Origin: an uncultured Bacteroidia bacterium
GTDB taxonomy: Bacteria; Bacteroidota; Bacteroidia; Bacteroidales; UBA932
Assembly (NCBI GenBank): GCA_902774145.1
Contig: CACYHC010000010.1
Location: 1-64,000 of the forward strand
Length of the DNA stretch: 64,000 nucleotides
Direction: 5' to 3'
Below are positions 16,877 through 26,565 of the stretch, piece by piece; position 1 is the stretch's first letter; the number at the start of each line of letters is the position of its first letter. The notes under the pieces are model-generated. The model was not told the origin of the DNA. It saw nothing but the letters and a program-made list of their open reading frames with translations, and searched no databases. A program made the translations under genes and the position numbers.

Positions 16877-18732
16877 GCAAGAGAAAAGACCGCATCGGGA
16901 TTACCCTTTACATCCTGTACCGCCTGCTGGTGCTGATTTCCATCGGCGTCATCCTGCGCATCCTCTGGCTGCAGATTTTCTACCAGCCGGATCCCACAAT
17001 CGCCGCCGCCCTCACGCCGCCCCACAAGTGCAAGACCCTGGCGCCCACCCGCGGAAACATCATCGACCGCAACGGCCGCATCCTCGCCATCTCCTCCCCT
17101 TCCTACCAGCTCTATATGGACTGCACGGTGATGAAAAAGCATTACGCCGACATCAAGGACTCCGTCAAGTCGCGGGAGATGGAACAAGCCTGGCTCGAAA
17201 AGGCCCGTCAGCTGAGCCGCGAACTCGCCCGCGTCTTCCCGCAGAAGAACGCCGAGCGCTACTACAGCGAAATCACCCGGGGCCGGGCCAACCGGCAGCG
17301 CTACCTCAAAATCGGCCATCCGGTGGACAAGGAGACGATGGACCGCATCCGCCAGTTCCCCCTCTACAAGGAAGGGCCCAACAAGGGCGGCATCATCGTC
17401 GAGCGCGTCATGAACCGCCGCTATCCCTACGGCACCCTCGCGCGCCGCACCATCGGCTTCATCCGCGACGAGAGCAGCAATGTCGTGAACGGCCGCATCG
17501 GGCTGGAAGGCCGCTTCGACGCCATCCTCAAAGGGGAAGAAGGGCACGAATGGACGCGCAAATGCGACTACGGTCCCGTACGCGACTTTGACAGTACCTA
17601 TGTCCAGGCCACCGACGGACAGGACCTGCGCACCACGCTCGACATCGACCTCCAGGCCATCGCCGACCGGGTCCTGCGCGAGCAGATCGAAAACGAACCC
17701 GAACTCGAGGCCGCCTGCTTCGGCCTGATGGAAGTCAAGACCGGCGCCCTGCGCGTGATGGTCAACCTGATGCGCGACCCCACCGCCGGCGGCCGTTTCA
17801 GCGAGATTTCCAATATGTTCATCAACCGGCGCGGCGAGCCCGGCTCGGTCTTCAAGACCGTCACGCTGGCCGCCCTGCTCGCCGACGGCCACCTCCACTC
17901 CCTGGAAGAGCGGATTCCCACGAACCACGGTTTCGTCTCCGGCACGAAAATCCACCAGGACGACCACATCACCACTTTCGAGCGGAACCACCACACCAGC
18001 GTCATCTCGATGTACGACGGGTTCAAGATGTCCTCGAACTATGTGCTCGCCACCTGGGCCATCAACAAATACGGCAAACAACCCAAAGCCTTCACCGACC
18101 GCCTGAACTCCTTCGGCATCGGGCAGCGCTTCGACTTCGATATCGTCGGACTCGCCTCCCCCTTCATCGCGTCGCCCGACAACCGCAAACCCTTCACGAT
18201 GACGGATCTCGGCACGGTAGCCTATGGCTACTCTACCCTCTTTTCTCCGATATACACCCTGATGTTCTACAATGCGATTGCGAACAAGGGACGCGTCATG
18301 AAACCCTACCTGGTTGAACAGATTGAAAAGGACGGGGTTGCCACGGAGAAAAGAGGGCCGATCATCCTGCGGGACTCCATCTTCAGCGCCGCCGTGGCGG
18401 ACACCCTCACGCGGGCGCTGCGGGCCGTCACCTCCGAAGGTACCGCCCAGGTCCTCAAGAACGCCCGCTGCAGCGTGGCCGGCAAGACGGGTACCGCCCG
18501 CATCGCCTACGACGACCGGCACTACATCGACGAACTGGGCCGCGCCAAGAACCAGGGCAGTTTCGTGGGCTTCTTCCCCGCCGACGGCCAGCCCGTCTAC
18601 AGCGTCATCTGCGTCGTCTATTCCAAACTCAGCCACCGCAGTTTCTACGGCGGCACCATTCCCGCCAGGACCGTCAAGAACTTCATCGACGAACTGGAAC
18701 GCACCGACCCCAATTTCCGAACCCGGCTATGA
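16873..18732 (+). CDS. ftsI: Division-specific peptidoglycan D,D-transpeptidase (FtsI/PBP3)
   Basis: Class B penicillin-binding protein that cross-links septal peptidoglycan with FtsW. From ATG 16873 it is 619 residues: a membrane anchor (about 12-35), a dimerisation/pedestal region opening with APTRGNIIDRNGRILA, and the transpeptidase domain with the active-site tetrad SVFK (S325, K328), SSN (387-389) and KTG (538-540). The frame is open further upstream inside ftsL, but the ATGA overlap with ftsL fixes the start. No PASTA domain follows the transpeptidase; the protein ends soon after the KTG region. It overlaps murE by 4 bp. Confidence 0.95.
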   Translation: MSKRKDRIGITLYILYRLLVLISIGVILRILWLQIFYQPDPTIAAALTPPHKCKTLAPTRGNIIDRNGRILAISSPSYQLYMDCTVMKKHYADIKDSVKSREMEQAWLEKARQLSRELARVFPQKNAERYYSEITRGRANRQRYLKIGHPVDKETMDRIRQFPLYKEGPNKGGIIVERVMNRRYPYGTLARRTIGFIRDESSNVVNGRIGLEGRFDAILKGEEGHEWTRKCDYGPVRDFDSTYVQATDGQDLRTTLDIDLQAIADRVLREQIENEPELEAACFGLMEVKTGALRVMVNLMRDPTAGGRFSEISNMFINRRGEPGSVFKTVTLAALLADGHLHSLEERIPTNHGFVSGTKIHQDDHITTFERNHHTSVISMYDGFKMSSNYVLATWAINKYGKQPKAFTDRLNSFGIGQRFDFDIVGLASPFIASPDNRKPFTMTDLGTVAYGYSTLFSPIYTLMFYNAIANKGRVMKPYLVEQIEKDGVATEKRGPIILRDSIFSAAVADTLTRALRAVTSEGTAQVLKNARCSVAGKTGTARIAYDDRHYIDELGRAKNQGSFVGFFPADGQPVYSVICVVYSKLSHRSFYGGTIPARTVKNFIDELERTDPNFRTRL

Positions 18733-20177
18733 AACTTTCGCAAATCATCAAAGACTGCGGCGTAACGCGCATCCAAGGCAATCCCGAGCTGGAGATTTCC
18801 GCTCTGGTCAACGACTCCCGCAAAGCCGGGAAGGGCAGCCTCTTCGCGGCGGTCCGCGGCTGTGGCAACGACGGGCACGCCTACATCGGCGCGGCGATTG
18901 AAAACGGCGCCTCCGCCATTCTCTGCGAAGAAGGCACGCAGGTTCCCGAAAGCGTCACCGCCGTCTTCTGCGAAAGCAGCAAATATGCCGTCGCGCGCGC
19001 TGCGGACGCCTTCTACGGCCATCCGTCGGGCAAACTGAAGCTCGTGGGCATCACCGGCACCAACGGCAAGACCACCACGGTCACGATGCTCTACCAGCTC
19101 TTCCGCGAACTCGGTCACGAATGCGGCCTGCTCTCCACCATCGCCAATTACGTCGGCGACAAGCGCAGCGAGACCGCCAACACCACCTCCGACCCCGTCA
19201 CGCTCAACGCCCTGCTCGCCGATATGGTGGCCGCGGGCTGCGACTACGCCTTTATGGAGGTCAGCTCGATTGGCGTCGAGCAGCAGCGCATCGCCGGACT
19301 GGACTTTGCCGCCGGCATCTTCTCGAACCTTACGCACGACCACCTCGACTACCACGGCACCTTCAGCGAATACCTTCGTTGCAAGAAACTGTTCTTCGAC
19401 GGACTGGGAAAAGGGGCTGTCGCCCTCATCAACAGCGACGACCGCAACGCCGCCATCATGGTGCAGAACTGCGCCGCGCGGGTGGTCCGCTACTCCTGCA
19501 AGAGCGACGCCGACCACAAATGCCGCATCCTTGAACGCGGCGTGGGCGGAATGATGCTCCGCATCGACGGCACCGAGGTCTGGACCCCGCTCACCGGCAC
19601 GCACAACGCCTACAATCTGCTCGCCGTCTATTCTACCGCCGTCGAGCTGGGGGTACCGGCGCAGGAAGCGCTGCTCGCGGTATCCAAGCTCCAGGCAGCA
19701 AAAGGCCGTATGGAAACCCTGCACGGGCCCAAGGGCATCAGCGCCGTCATCGACTACGCCCACACCCCGGACGCACTGGAGAACGTACTCAAGGCCCTGC
19801 GCGAAGTGGCGCCGAAACAGCAGCTCATCTGTCTCTTCGGCTGCGGCGGCGACCGGGACCGCACCAAACGCCCCGAAATGGCGGCCGTCGCCCAAAAGTA
19901 CGCCGACCGGCTCATCATCACCTCCGACAACAGCCGCTCCGAGCGCACGGCGGACATCATCGCCGAAATCAAAGGCGGCCTGAGCGCGAAGGGACTTGCG
20001 AAAGCCCTGAGCATCGAAGACCGCGCGGAAGCTATCCGCACGGCCATCCTGACCGCCCCCGACAATGCCGTCATCCTGCTGGCGGGCAAAGGACACGAAA
20101 CCTACCAGATCCTCTCCGACGGGAAGCACCACTTCGACGAGCGGGAGATTGTCTGTGCCACCTTTAACGCCCTGTAA
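18729..20177 (+). CDS. murE: UDP-MurNAc-tripeptide synthetase
   Basis: Cytosolic ATP-dependent Mur ligase that adds the third residue of the stem peptide. The 482-residue protein has the P-loop GITGTNGKTTTV (about 101-112), the central EVSSIGVEQQR and SNLTHDHLDYHG motifs, and the C-terminal VIDYAHTPDALENVL and GCGGDRDRTKRPEMA. The specificity loop, DNPR in meso-diaminopimelate-adding enzymes, reads DNSR here (400-403); the Arg that contacts the second carboxylate is kept, so meso-DAP is still the best guess. It overlaps ftsI by 4 bp; mraY follows after 3 nt. Confidence 0.95.
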   Translation: MKLSQIIKDCGVTRIQGNPELEISALVNDSRKAGKGSLFAAVRGCGNDGHAYIGAAIENGASAILCEEGTQVPESVTAVFCESSKYAVARAADAFYGHPSGKLKLVGITGTNGKTTTVTMLYQLFRELGHECGLLSTIANYVGDKRSETANTTSDPVTLNALLADMVAAGCDYAFMEVSSIGVEQQRIAGLDFAAGIFSNLTHDHLDYHGTFSEYLRCKKLFFDGLGKGAVALINSDDRNAAIMVQNCAARVVRYSCKSDADHKCRILERGVGGMMLRIDGTEVWTPLTGTHNAYNLLAVYSTAVELGVPAQEALLAVSKLQAAKGRMETLHGPKGISAVIDYAHTPDALENVLKALREVAPKQQLICLFGCGGDRDRTKRPEMAAVAQKYADRLIITSDNSRSERTADIIAEIKGGLSAKGLAKALSIEDRAEAIRTAILTAPDNAVILLAGKGHETYQILSDGKHHFDEREIVCATFNAL

Positions 20178-20180
20178 ACC

Positions 20181-21437
20181 ATGCTGTACCGCCTTTTCGA
20201 ACTTCTTCAAGGATACGACATCCCCGGGCAGCACCTGATGAGCTACCTGAGTTTCCGGGCCGTGCTGGCCGCGGTCATCAGTATGCTGATCGCCTTCTTC
20301 GCGGGCAAGCACATCATCGCCTGGCTGCAGCGCAAACAAATCGGCGAGACCATCCGCGACCTCGGGCTCGAGGGGCAGATGCAGAAAAAAGGCACCCCCA
20401 CGATGGGCGGCGTCATCATCATCCTGGCCCTCACCGTATCGGTCCTGCTGGTCTGCGACCTGCGCAACATCTACACCCTGCTGCTCCTGCTCACCACCCT
20501 CTGGTGCGGCACGATGGGCTTCATCGACGACGCCATCAAGACCTTCAAACACAACAAGGAAGGCATGAGCGAACGGGCGAAACTGGCCGGGCAGCTGGGC
20601 CTGGGCCTGATCATCGCCCTCACCGTCTGCTTCAACAACGACATCGTGGTGCGCGAACGCGTCCGTGCGGAAAGCCGGGTGGTCGTCCGCGACTCCCTGG
20701 ACATCGATTCCGAAGTGGCCGTCAGCGAGGGGCGCTGGAGCGGCGAGGACGTGGTCAAGAGCACCAAGACCACCATCCCCTTCGTCAAGGACCACGAATT
20801 CGACTACAAGTGGCTCTCCCCCTTCAGGGGCCGCTGGGGCTGGTACTGCAAATGGGCCATCTATATGCTGATGATCGTCCTCGTCATCACCGCCTGTTCC
20901 AACGGCGCCAACCTCACGGACGGCATGGACGGGCTGGCGGCGGGCACCTCGGCCATCGTGGCCGCCATCATCGGCATCCTGGCCTGGCTGGGCGGCAACA
21001 TCGTCAACGCCGGCTACCTGCACATCATGTACATTCCGGGCAGCGGTGAAATCGGCGTGTTCATGTCCGCCTTCGCTGGCGCGCTCATCGGCTTCCTCTG
21101 GTACAACACCTATCCGGCGATGGTCTTTATGGGCGACACGGGCAGCCTCGCCATCGGCGGCATCATCGGCGTAAGCGCCGTCCTCATCCGCAAAGAGCTG
21201 CTGCTGCCCCTGCTTTGCGGGATTTTCTTCGTGGAGAGCGCCTCGGTGCTTATCCAGCGCCACTGGTTCCGCCACACCAAAAAGAAATACGGCGAGGGCC
21301 GGCGCGTCTTCCTGATGGCGCCCCTGCACCATCACTATCAGAAAAAAGGCATTCCGGAGCCGCGCATCGTCACCCGCTTCTGGATTGCCGGCATCATCCT
21401 CGGACTGGCTACACTGGCTATATTGAAAATAAGATAA
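20181..21437 (+). CDS. mraY: Phospho-MurNAc-pentapeptide translocase
   Basis: Integral membrane enzyme that transfers phospho-MurNAc-pentapeptide to undecaprenyl phosphate, forming lipid I. The 418-residue protein has about ten membrane helices and the family signatures KKGTPTMGGVIII, GFIDDAIKTFK (acidic Mg-binding), NLTDGMDGLAAGTSA and FMGDTGSLAIGG, plus the HHHY-type motif in APLHHHYQKKG. It is longer than the roughly 360-residue proteobacterial enzyme because of a hydrophilic insertion of about 60 residues (roughly 155-215: NNDIVVRERVRAESR onward), a feature I associate with Bacteroidota MraY. Confidence 0.96.
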   Translation: MLYRLFELLQGYDIPGQHLMSYLSFRAVLAAVISMLIAFFAGKHIIAWLQRKQIGETIRDLGLEGQMQKKGTPTMGGVIIILALTVSVLLVCDLRNIYTLLLLLTTLWCGTMGFIDDAIKTFKHNKEGMSERAKLAGQLGLGLIIALTVCFNNDIVVRERVRAESRVVVRDSLDIDSEVAVSEGRWSGEDVVKSTKTTIPFVKDHEFDYKWLSPFRGRWGWYCKWAIYMLMIVLVITACSNGANLTDGMDGLAAGTSAIVAAIIGILAWLGGNIVNAGYLHIMYIPGSGEIGVFMSAFAGALIGFLWYNTYPAMVFMGDTGSLAIGGIIGVSAVLIRKELLLPLLCGIFFVESASVLIQRHWFRHTKKKYGEGRRVFLMAPLHHHYQKKGIPEPRIVTRFWIAGIILGLATLAILKIR

Positions 21438-21441
21438 ACAA

Positions 21442-22782
21442 ATGAATAAAATCGTAGTATTGGGCGGAGCGGAAAGCGGCGTAGGCGCTGCGGTGCTCGC
21501 AAAAGTAAAAGGTTTCGACGTCTTCCTTTCCGACAACGGAAACATCCGGGAAGACTACGCGGCGATGCTGCGCCAATGGGACATCCCCTTCGAAGAAGGC
21601 GGCCACAGCGAGGCGAAGATTCTCTGCGCCGACGAGGTCATCAAAAGCCCCGGCATCCCCTCCACGGCCCCCCTCATCCAGAAACTCGCGGGCCAGGGCA
21701 CGCACATCATCTCCGAAATCGAATTCGCTTCGCGCTACGACAACGCGAAGAAAATCTGCATCACCGGCTCCAACGGCAAGACCACCACGACCTCGCTGAT
21801 CCACTACCTCCTCAAGGAAGCGGGCCTGAACGTCGGCCTGGGCGGCAACATCGGCAAGAGTTACGCCCTGCAGGTGGCCACCGAGCAGCACGACTACTAT
21901 GTCCTGGAAATCAGCAGTTTCCAGCTGGATGACACCTACGAATTCCGGCCGGACATCGCCATCATCACCAACATCACGCCGGACCACCTGGACCGCTACG
22001 ACCACAAGATGGAAAACTACGTCCACGCCAAATTCCGCATCACGCAGAACCTCCGTCCGGAAGACTGCTTCATCTTCGACTCGGACGACGCGATTACCGT
22101 CGAACACCTGAGCAAAATCGTGCTCAAGGCCAAGATGCTCCCCTTCTCCCAGGAGAAGGAGGTCCCGCAGGGCGCCTTCGTCAAGGACGACAAGATGGTC
22201 GTCCGCGTAGGCGAAAGCCAGACGGACATCCTCCTCAAGGAACTCGCCCTCCCCGGCCGCCACAACCTCTACAACTCGATGGCGGCGGCCATTGCGGCCA
22301 AGGTCAGCGGCGTAAAGGACGAGGTCATCCGCGAATCCCTCAGCTCCTTCAAGGGCATCGAACACCGGCTGGAGAAGGTGCTCAACATCGGCGGCGTACT
22401 CTACGTCAACGACTCCAAGGCCACGAACGTGGACGCCGCCTGGTACGCGCTCGAGTGCCAGGACAAACCCGTCGTCTGGATTGTCGGCGGAAAGGACAAG
22501 GGCAACGACTACGAAGTCCTCAAGAGCGTCGTCTCCAAGAAAGTGCGCGCCATCGTCTGCCTGGGTGTGGACAACGCCAAGATTCACGCGGCCTTCGAGG
22601 ACATCGTCGGCAAGGAAAATATCTGTGACACCCGCAGCGCCGCCGACGCGGTCAAGGCCGCGGCCGGATTCGCCGTCAAGGGCGACGTCGTGCTGCTGAG
22701 CCCCTGCTGCGCCAGCTTCGACCTCTTCCAGAGTTACGAAGACCGCGGACGTCAGTTCAAAGCCGCCGTAAGGAATCTCTAG
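21442..22782 (+). CDS. murD: UDP-MurNAc-L-alanine:D-glutamate ligase
   Basis: Mur ligase adding D-Glu to UDP-MurNAc-L-Ala. The 446-residue protein has an N-terminal Rossmann part (IVVLGGAESGVGAAVLAK), the P-loop ITGSNGKTTTTSL, EISSFQLDDTY, NITPDHLDRYD, and the C-terminal VNDSKATNVDAAWYAL and SPCCASFDLFQSYEDRG signatures. It sits 4 nt after mraY and 3 nt before ftsW in the dcw operon. Confidence 0.96.
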   Translation: MNKIVVLGGAESGVGAAVLAKVKGFDVFLSDNGNIREDYAAMLRQWDIPFEEGGHSEAKILCADEVIKSPGIPSTAPLIQKLAGQGTHIISEIEFASRYDNAKKICITGSNGKTTTTSLIHYLLKEAGLNVGLGGNIGKSYALQVATEQHDYYVLEISSFQLDDTYEFRPDIAIITNITPDHLDRYDHKMENYVHAKFRITQNLRPEDCFIFDSDDAITVEHLSKIVLKAKMLPFSQEKEVPQGAFVKDDKMVVRVGESQTDILLKELALPGRHNLYNSMAAAIAAKVSGVKDEVIRESLSSFKGIEHRLEKVLNIGGVLYVNDSKATNVDAAWYALECQDKPVVWIVGGKDKGNDYEVLKSVVSKKVRAIVCLGVDNAKIHAAFEDIVGKENICDTRSAADAVKAAAGFAVKGDVVLLSPCCASFDLFQSYEDRGRQFKAAVRNL

Positions 22783-22785
22783 GGG

Positions 22786-24105
22786 ATGAAAGGGAAGAAA
22801 AACTCGTGGGTACTGGCCCTGATGGACCGGCTGCAGGGCGACAAGGTCATCTGGATGATCCTGATGATGCTTGTCCTGCTCTCCGTGGTCTGCATGTTCT
22901 CCTCCACCTCCCGTCTCATCGAGGGCGGCCGCACGCGCGTGGACATCGTCCGCAGCCAGCTGATGGTCGTCGCGGCGGGGCTGGTCGTCGTCCTGGTCCT
23001 CTACAACATCCGCAGCATCGAGTTTTTCCGCAAGGTCTCCTTCTGGATGTTCCCCCTGTCCCTGGTGATGCTGGTGGCCCTGCGCATCCTGCCCGGAACG
23101 ACCCCGGGCGGCCCCGACCCGCTGGTCTGCGCCCCCACCATCAACGGCGCCAAACGCGTCCTGCAGATCATGGGCAAACAGATTCACGTCCTGGAAATCA
23201 CCAAAATCGCGATGGTGCTCTACCTGGGCTGGGCCCTGGACGCCTTCAAGAACAAGCGCATCCAGTGGCCCCGTGAGGAACTGCCCCAGAGCATCCTGTA
23301 CATTTACCTGCCCTTTATCGCCGTCTTTATGCTGGCCCTGCCCAGCAGCAACACCGCCGCCCTTTTCATCGGCGGCATCATGTTCCTGGTCATCCTGCTC
23401 GGCGGCGGCAGCAAGCGCGACCTCGGGGTCATCCTCGCGGCGGCCGTGGTTATCCTGGCCCTGTGCTTCGGCGTCTACAAAGTCAGCGGCGGGCACGCTT
23501 TCGCGCGCATCGGGACGGGTATTTCGCGCATCTTCGACCACCACGACTGGGAACAGCAGTTCCTCGAGAGCCCCAAATACAGCAGCGCCTGGGACGAAGC
23601 CCGGGACCACCTGCAGCAGGGCTACAGCGCCAAAATCGCCATCCACGAAGGCGGGATCATCGGCAAGGGGCCGGGCCAGAGCACCCAGCGCTACATCGTG
23701 CCGGACATGCCGTCGGACTATATGTACAGTTTCATCATCGAGGAATACGGGCTCCTGGGCGGCATCCTGGTCCTGGCGCTCTATGTCTCGCTGATGGCCC
23801 GGGGGGCACTGATCGCCCGCGACATCGGCGACAGCCTCTACGCCAAACTGGTCGTCGCCGGCCTCTGCCTGCTCATCGTGGGCCAGGCGTTCCTGCATAT
23901 GATGGTGAACGTCGATATCGGGCCGATGACCGGACAGACGCTGCCGATGATCAGCCACGGCAACTCCGCCTTCCTGTGTTTCTCCGTCGCCTTCGGCCTG
24001 CTGCTCTCCTTCAGCCGGCAGGCGCGCAAGCGCATCGAAACCGAAACGGCAAAGGCCGACCCCCTGATCGAAGACCCTGTAAAATTTGAAAAAGATGAGT
24101 TATAG
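22786..24105 (+). CDS. ftsW: Septal peptidoglycan glycosyltransferase FtsW
   Basis: SEDS-family membrane glycosyltransferase that polymerises lipid II at the septum together with FtsI. The 439-residue protein has about ten membrane segments, the conserved NGAKRVLQIMGKQI (equivalent of NGA.RWI), LPSSNTAALFIGGIMFLV, GPGQSTQRYIVPDMPSDYMYSFIIEEYG and MVNVDIGPMTGQTLPMISHG motifs. Its last 11 bases overlap the murG start region. Confidence 0.95.
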   Translation: MKGKKNSWVLALMDRLQGDKVIWMILMMLVLLSVVCMFSSTSRLIEGGRTRVDIVRSQLMVVAAGLVVVLVLYNIRSIEFFRKVSFWMFPLSLVMLVALRILPGTTPGGPDPLVCAPTINGAKRVLQIMGKQIHVLEITKIAMVLYLGWALDAFKNKRIQWPREELPQSILYIYLPFIAVFMLALPSSNTAALFIGGIMFLVILLGGGSKRDLGVILAAAVVILALCFGVYKVSGGHAFARIGTGISRIFDHHDWEQQFLESPKYSSAWDEARDHLQQGYSAKIAIHEGGIIGKGPGQSTQRYIVPDMPSDYMYSFIIEEYGLLGGILVLALYVSLMARGALIARDIGDSLYAKLVVAGLCLLIVGQAFLHMMVNVDIGPMTGQTLPMISHGNSAFLCFSVAFGLLLSFSRQARKRIETETAKADPLIEDPVKFEKDEL

Positions 24106-25219
24106 ACCCCTGCGCGTCATTATCAGCGGCGGCGGCACCGGAGGCCACATTTTCCCGGCCGTCTCCATCGCCGATGCCCTCAAAAAGGCCAATCCGGCGA
24201 CGGAAATCCTTTTCGTAGGCGCCGAGGGCAAAATGGAAATGGAAAAGGTTCCCGCGGCGGGCTACCGCATCGTCGGGCTGCCGGTGGCGGGTCTGCAGCG
24301 CCGCCTGAACTGGGAAGGCATCCGGAAGAACCTCCGCCTCCCCTTCAAACTGCTCAAGAGCAACGCCCGTGCGGCGAAAATCCTGCGCGAATTCCAGCCG
24401 GAAATCGCCGTGGGCGTAGGCGGATATGCCAGCGCTCCCCTGCTGCGCGCCGCCCAGAAACGCCGCATTCCCACCCTGCTCCAGGAACAGAACGGCTTCG
24501 CGGGGATGACCAACAAACTGCTCGGCGCGAAGGCACGCTGCATCTGCGTGGCCTACGAAGGCATGGAGCGCTTCTTCCCGGCGGACCGCATCGTGATGAC
24601 GGGCAATCCCATCCGCGCGGACATTCATCCTTACGGCGATACCGAACGCGCCGAAGGCCTCGCCTACTACGGGCTCGACGCGTCGAAACGGCATATTCTC
24701 ATCATCGGCGGCAGTCTCGGCAGCGCTACCCTCAACCGCAGCGTACAGCGCTGGATTGAAGCGGGCTGCCCGGGCGGCGAGGGTGTGGAAGTCCTCTGGC
24801 AGTGCGGGGGCGCCTACCGGGAGGCCTGCGACGCCTTTATGGCCGCACACCCCGGCGTTCCCGTCAAACACAGTGCCTTCCTGAAGCGGATGGACCTTGC
24901 CTATGCGCTCGCCGACGTGGTGATTTCCCGCTCCGGCGCATCCTCCGTATCGGAAATCTGCGCCGCCGCAAAAGCCGCGGTGTTCGTCCCCTCGCCCAAC
25001 GTGGCGGAAGACCACCAGACCCACAACGCGATGGCGCTGGTACGTCGCGACGCCGCCCTGCTCGTGCGGGATGCGGATGCGCCGCAGACCTTAATGGAAA
25101 CGGCGCTGGCCCTGCTCCGCGACCCGGATCGCTGCGCCACCCTGGAACAGAACGCACAGGCGATGGCCCTGCCCGACGCGGCGGCGCGCATCGTCGAAGA
25201 AATCTATAAATTGGTATGA
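24095..25219 (+). CDS. murG: Lipid II synthase (UDP-GlcNAc transferase MurG)
   Basis: Peripheral membrane GT-B glycosyltransferase converting lipid I to lipid II. The 374-residue protein begins MSYRPLRVIISGGGTGGHIFPAVSI with the GGGTGGH donor/acceptor loop, and contains PEIAVGVGGYASAPLL, QEQNGFAGMTNKLL, GGSLGSATLNRSV and ISRSGASSVSEICAAAKAAVFVPSP. The ATG at 24095 lies inside the last codons of ftsW (11-bp overlap); a TTG at 24086 in frame is less likely. The murC start overlaps its stop by 4 bp. Confidence 0.96.
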   Translation: MSYRPLRVIISGGGTGGHIFPAVSIADALKKANPATEILFVGAEGKMEMEKVPAAGYRIVGLPVAGLQRRLNWEGIRKNLRLPFKLLKSNARAAKILREFQPEIAVGVGGYASAPLLRAAQKRRIPTLLQEQNGFAGMTNKLLGAKARCICVAYEGMERFFPADRIVMTGNPIRADIHPYGDTERAEGLAYYGLDASKRHILIIGGSLGSATLNRSVQRWIEAGCPGGEGVEVLWQCGGAYREACDAFMAAHPGVPVKHSAFLKRMDLAYALADVVISRSGASSVSEICAAAKAAVFVPSPNVAEDHQTHNAMALVRRDAALLVRDADAPQTLMETALALLRDPDRCATLEQNAQAMALPDAAARIVEEIYKLV

Positions 25220-26565
25220 ACGTCTATTTTATCGGTATCGGCGGCATCGGAATGAGCGCCATCGCCCGCTACTACAAGCGCAAGGGCAACGCGGTGTCCG
25301 GCTACGACCGGACCCCCTCCCCCCTGACCGCGGAACTCGAAGCGGAAGGCATCCCCGTCCACTATGAACCGGACTGCAGCTGCATCCCCGCGGACAAGGA
25401 GGGCACCCTGGTCATCTGGACCCCGGCCATCCCGCAGGACATGGAGGAACTGGTTTACGTGCGCGAGAACGGCTACCGGCTGGTCAAGCGTTCGCGGGCG
25501 CTGGGTGAAATCTGCATCGGACAGCGCTGCCTGGCCGTCGCCGGCACGCACGGAAAGACCACCACGACGACGCTCACCGCCCACATCATGAACGAAAGCG
25601 GCCCGGGGGCCTCGGCCTTCCTGGGCGGCATCTCCAAGAATTACGGCACCAACCTGCTGGTGAGCACAGAGAAGAACATCGTCGTCGAGGCGGACGAATT
25701 CGACCGTTCCTTCCTCCAGCTCTTCCCCACCGTCGCCGTCATCACGGCGATGGATGCGGACCATCTGGACATCTACGGCGATCTGGAGCACGTCCAGGAG
25801 GCCTACCGCCAGTTCGCCGCGCAGGTCGAGGGGACGCTCATTCTCAAATACGGGCTGCCCATCCGCCAGGAGGATATCCGCGCGCACATCTACAGCTATC
25901 ATCTGGACAATCCGGAAGCGGATTTCCACGGCGAGAATCTGCGCGCCGATGCAGACGGACACTACCGCTTCGACCTCGTCTATCCCGGCGGCGTCATCGA
26001 GGACATCCGCGCGGGCATTCCCGGTTGGATCGGCGTGGAGAACAGCATCGCCGCCTCCGCCGTCTGCCTCTGCGAAGGCATTCCCCACGAGGGCATCCGC
26101 CGCTCCGTCGGCAGCTTCCAGGGAGTGCGCCGGCGGCTCGACGAGCGTTTTGCCGCGCCCGGACTCAATTATATCGACGATTACGCCCACCATCCCGCCG
26201 AGCTCGCCGCCGCCATTTCGTCGCTGCGCAGCGTTTTTCCCGGGCGCCGGCTCACGGGCATTTTCCAGCCGCACCTCTATACCCGGACGCGGGATTTCGC
26301 GCCGGAGTTCGCCGCGGCGCTCAGTACGCTGGACAGTCTGATTCTGCTGGACATCTATCCGGCGCGCGAGGAGCCGATTCCCGGCGTCACGTCGCAGCTG
26401 ATTCTGGATGCCGTGACCTGTCCGGAGAAGGTGTTGATCCGCAAGGAGGCGTTGCTGGATTACCTGAAAGACAAGGAACTGGATGTGTTGGCGTCCTTCG
26501 GCGCCGGGGACATCGACCGGCTCGTCGAGCCGATTGCAGAATTATTAAAGAACAGGTATGAATAA
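25216..26565 (+). CDS. murC: UDP-MurNAc:L-alanine ligase
   Basis: First Mur ligase of the stem peptide pathway. The 449-residue protein begins with the GIGGIGMSAIARYY Rossmann signature, has the P-loop GTHGKTTTTTL, EADEFDRSFLQLFP, TAMDADHLDIYG, DDYAHHPAELAA and IFQPHLYTRTRDF. It overlaps murG by 4 bp and ftsQ by 8 bp (ATGAATAA). Confidence 0.96.
   Translation: MNVYFIGIGGIGMSAIARYYKRKGNAVSGYDRTPSPLTAELEAEGIPVHYEPDCSCIPADKEGTLVIWTPAIPQDMEELVYVRENGYRLVKRSRALGEICIGQRCLAVAGTHGKTTTTTLTAHIMNESGPGASAFLGGISKNYGTNLLVSTEKNIVVEADEFDRSFLQLFPTVAVITAMDADHLDIYGDLEHVQEAYRQFAAQVEGTLILKYGLPIRQEDIRAHIYSYHLDNPEADFHGENLRADADGHYRFDLVYPGGVIEDIRAGIPGWIGVENSIAASAVCLCEGIPHEGIRRSVGSFQGVRRRLDERFAAPGLNYIDDYAHHPAELAAAISSLRSVFPGRRLTGIFQPHLYTRTRDFAPEFAAALSTLDSLILLDIYPAREEPIPGVTSQLILDAVTCPEKVLIRKEALLDYLKDKELDVLASFGAGDIDRLVEPIAELLKNRYE

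Noticed and set aside
18645..21545. 966-codon minus-strand open frame opposite murE and mraY
   Set aside because: Antisense shadow in GC-rich coding sequence; translation is Asp/Gly/Val-rich without any family motif.
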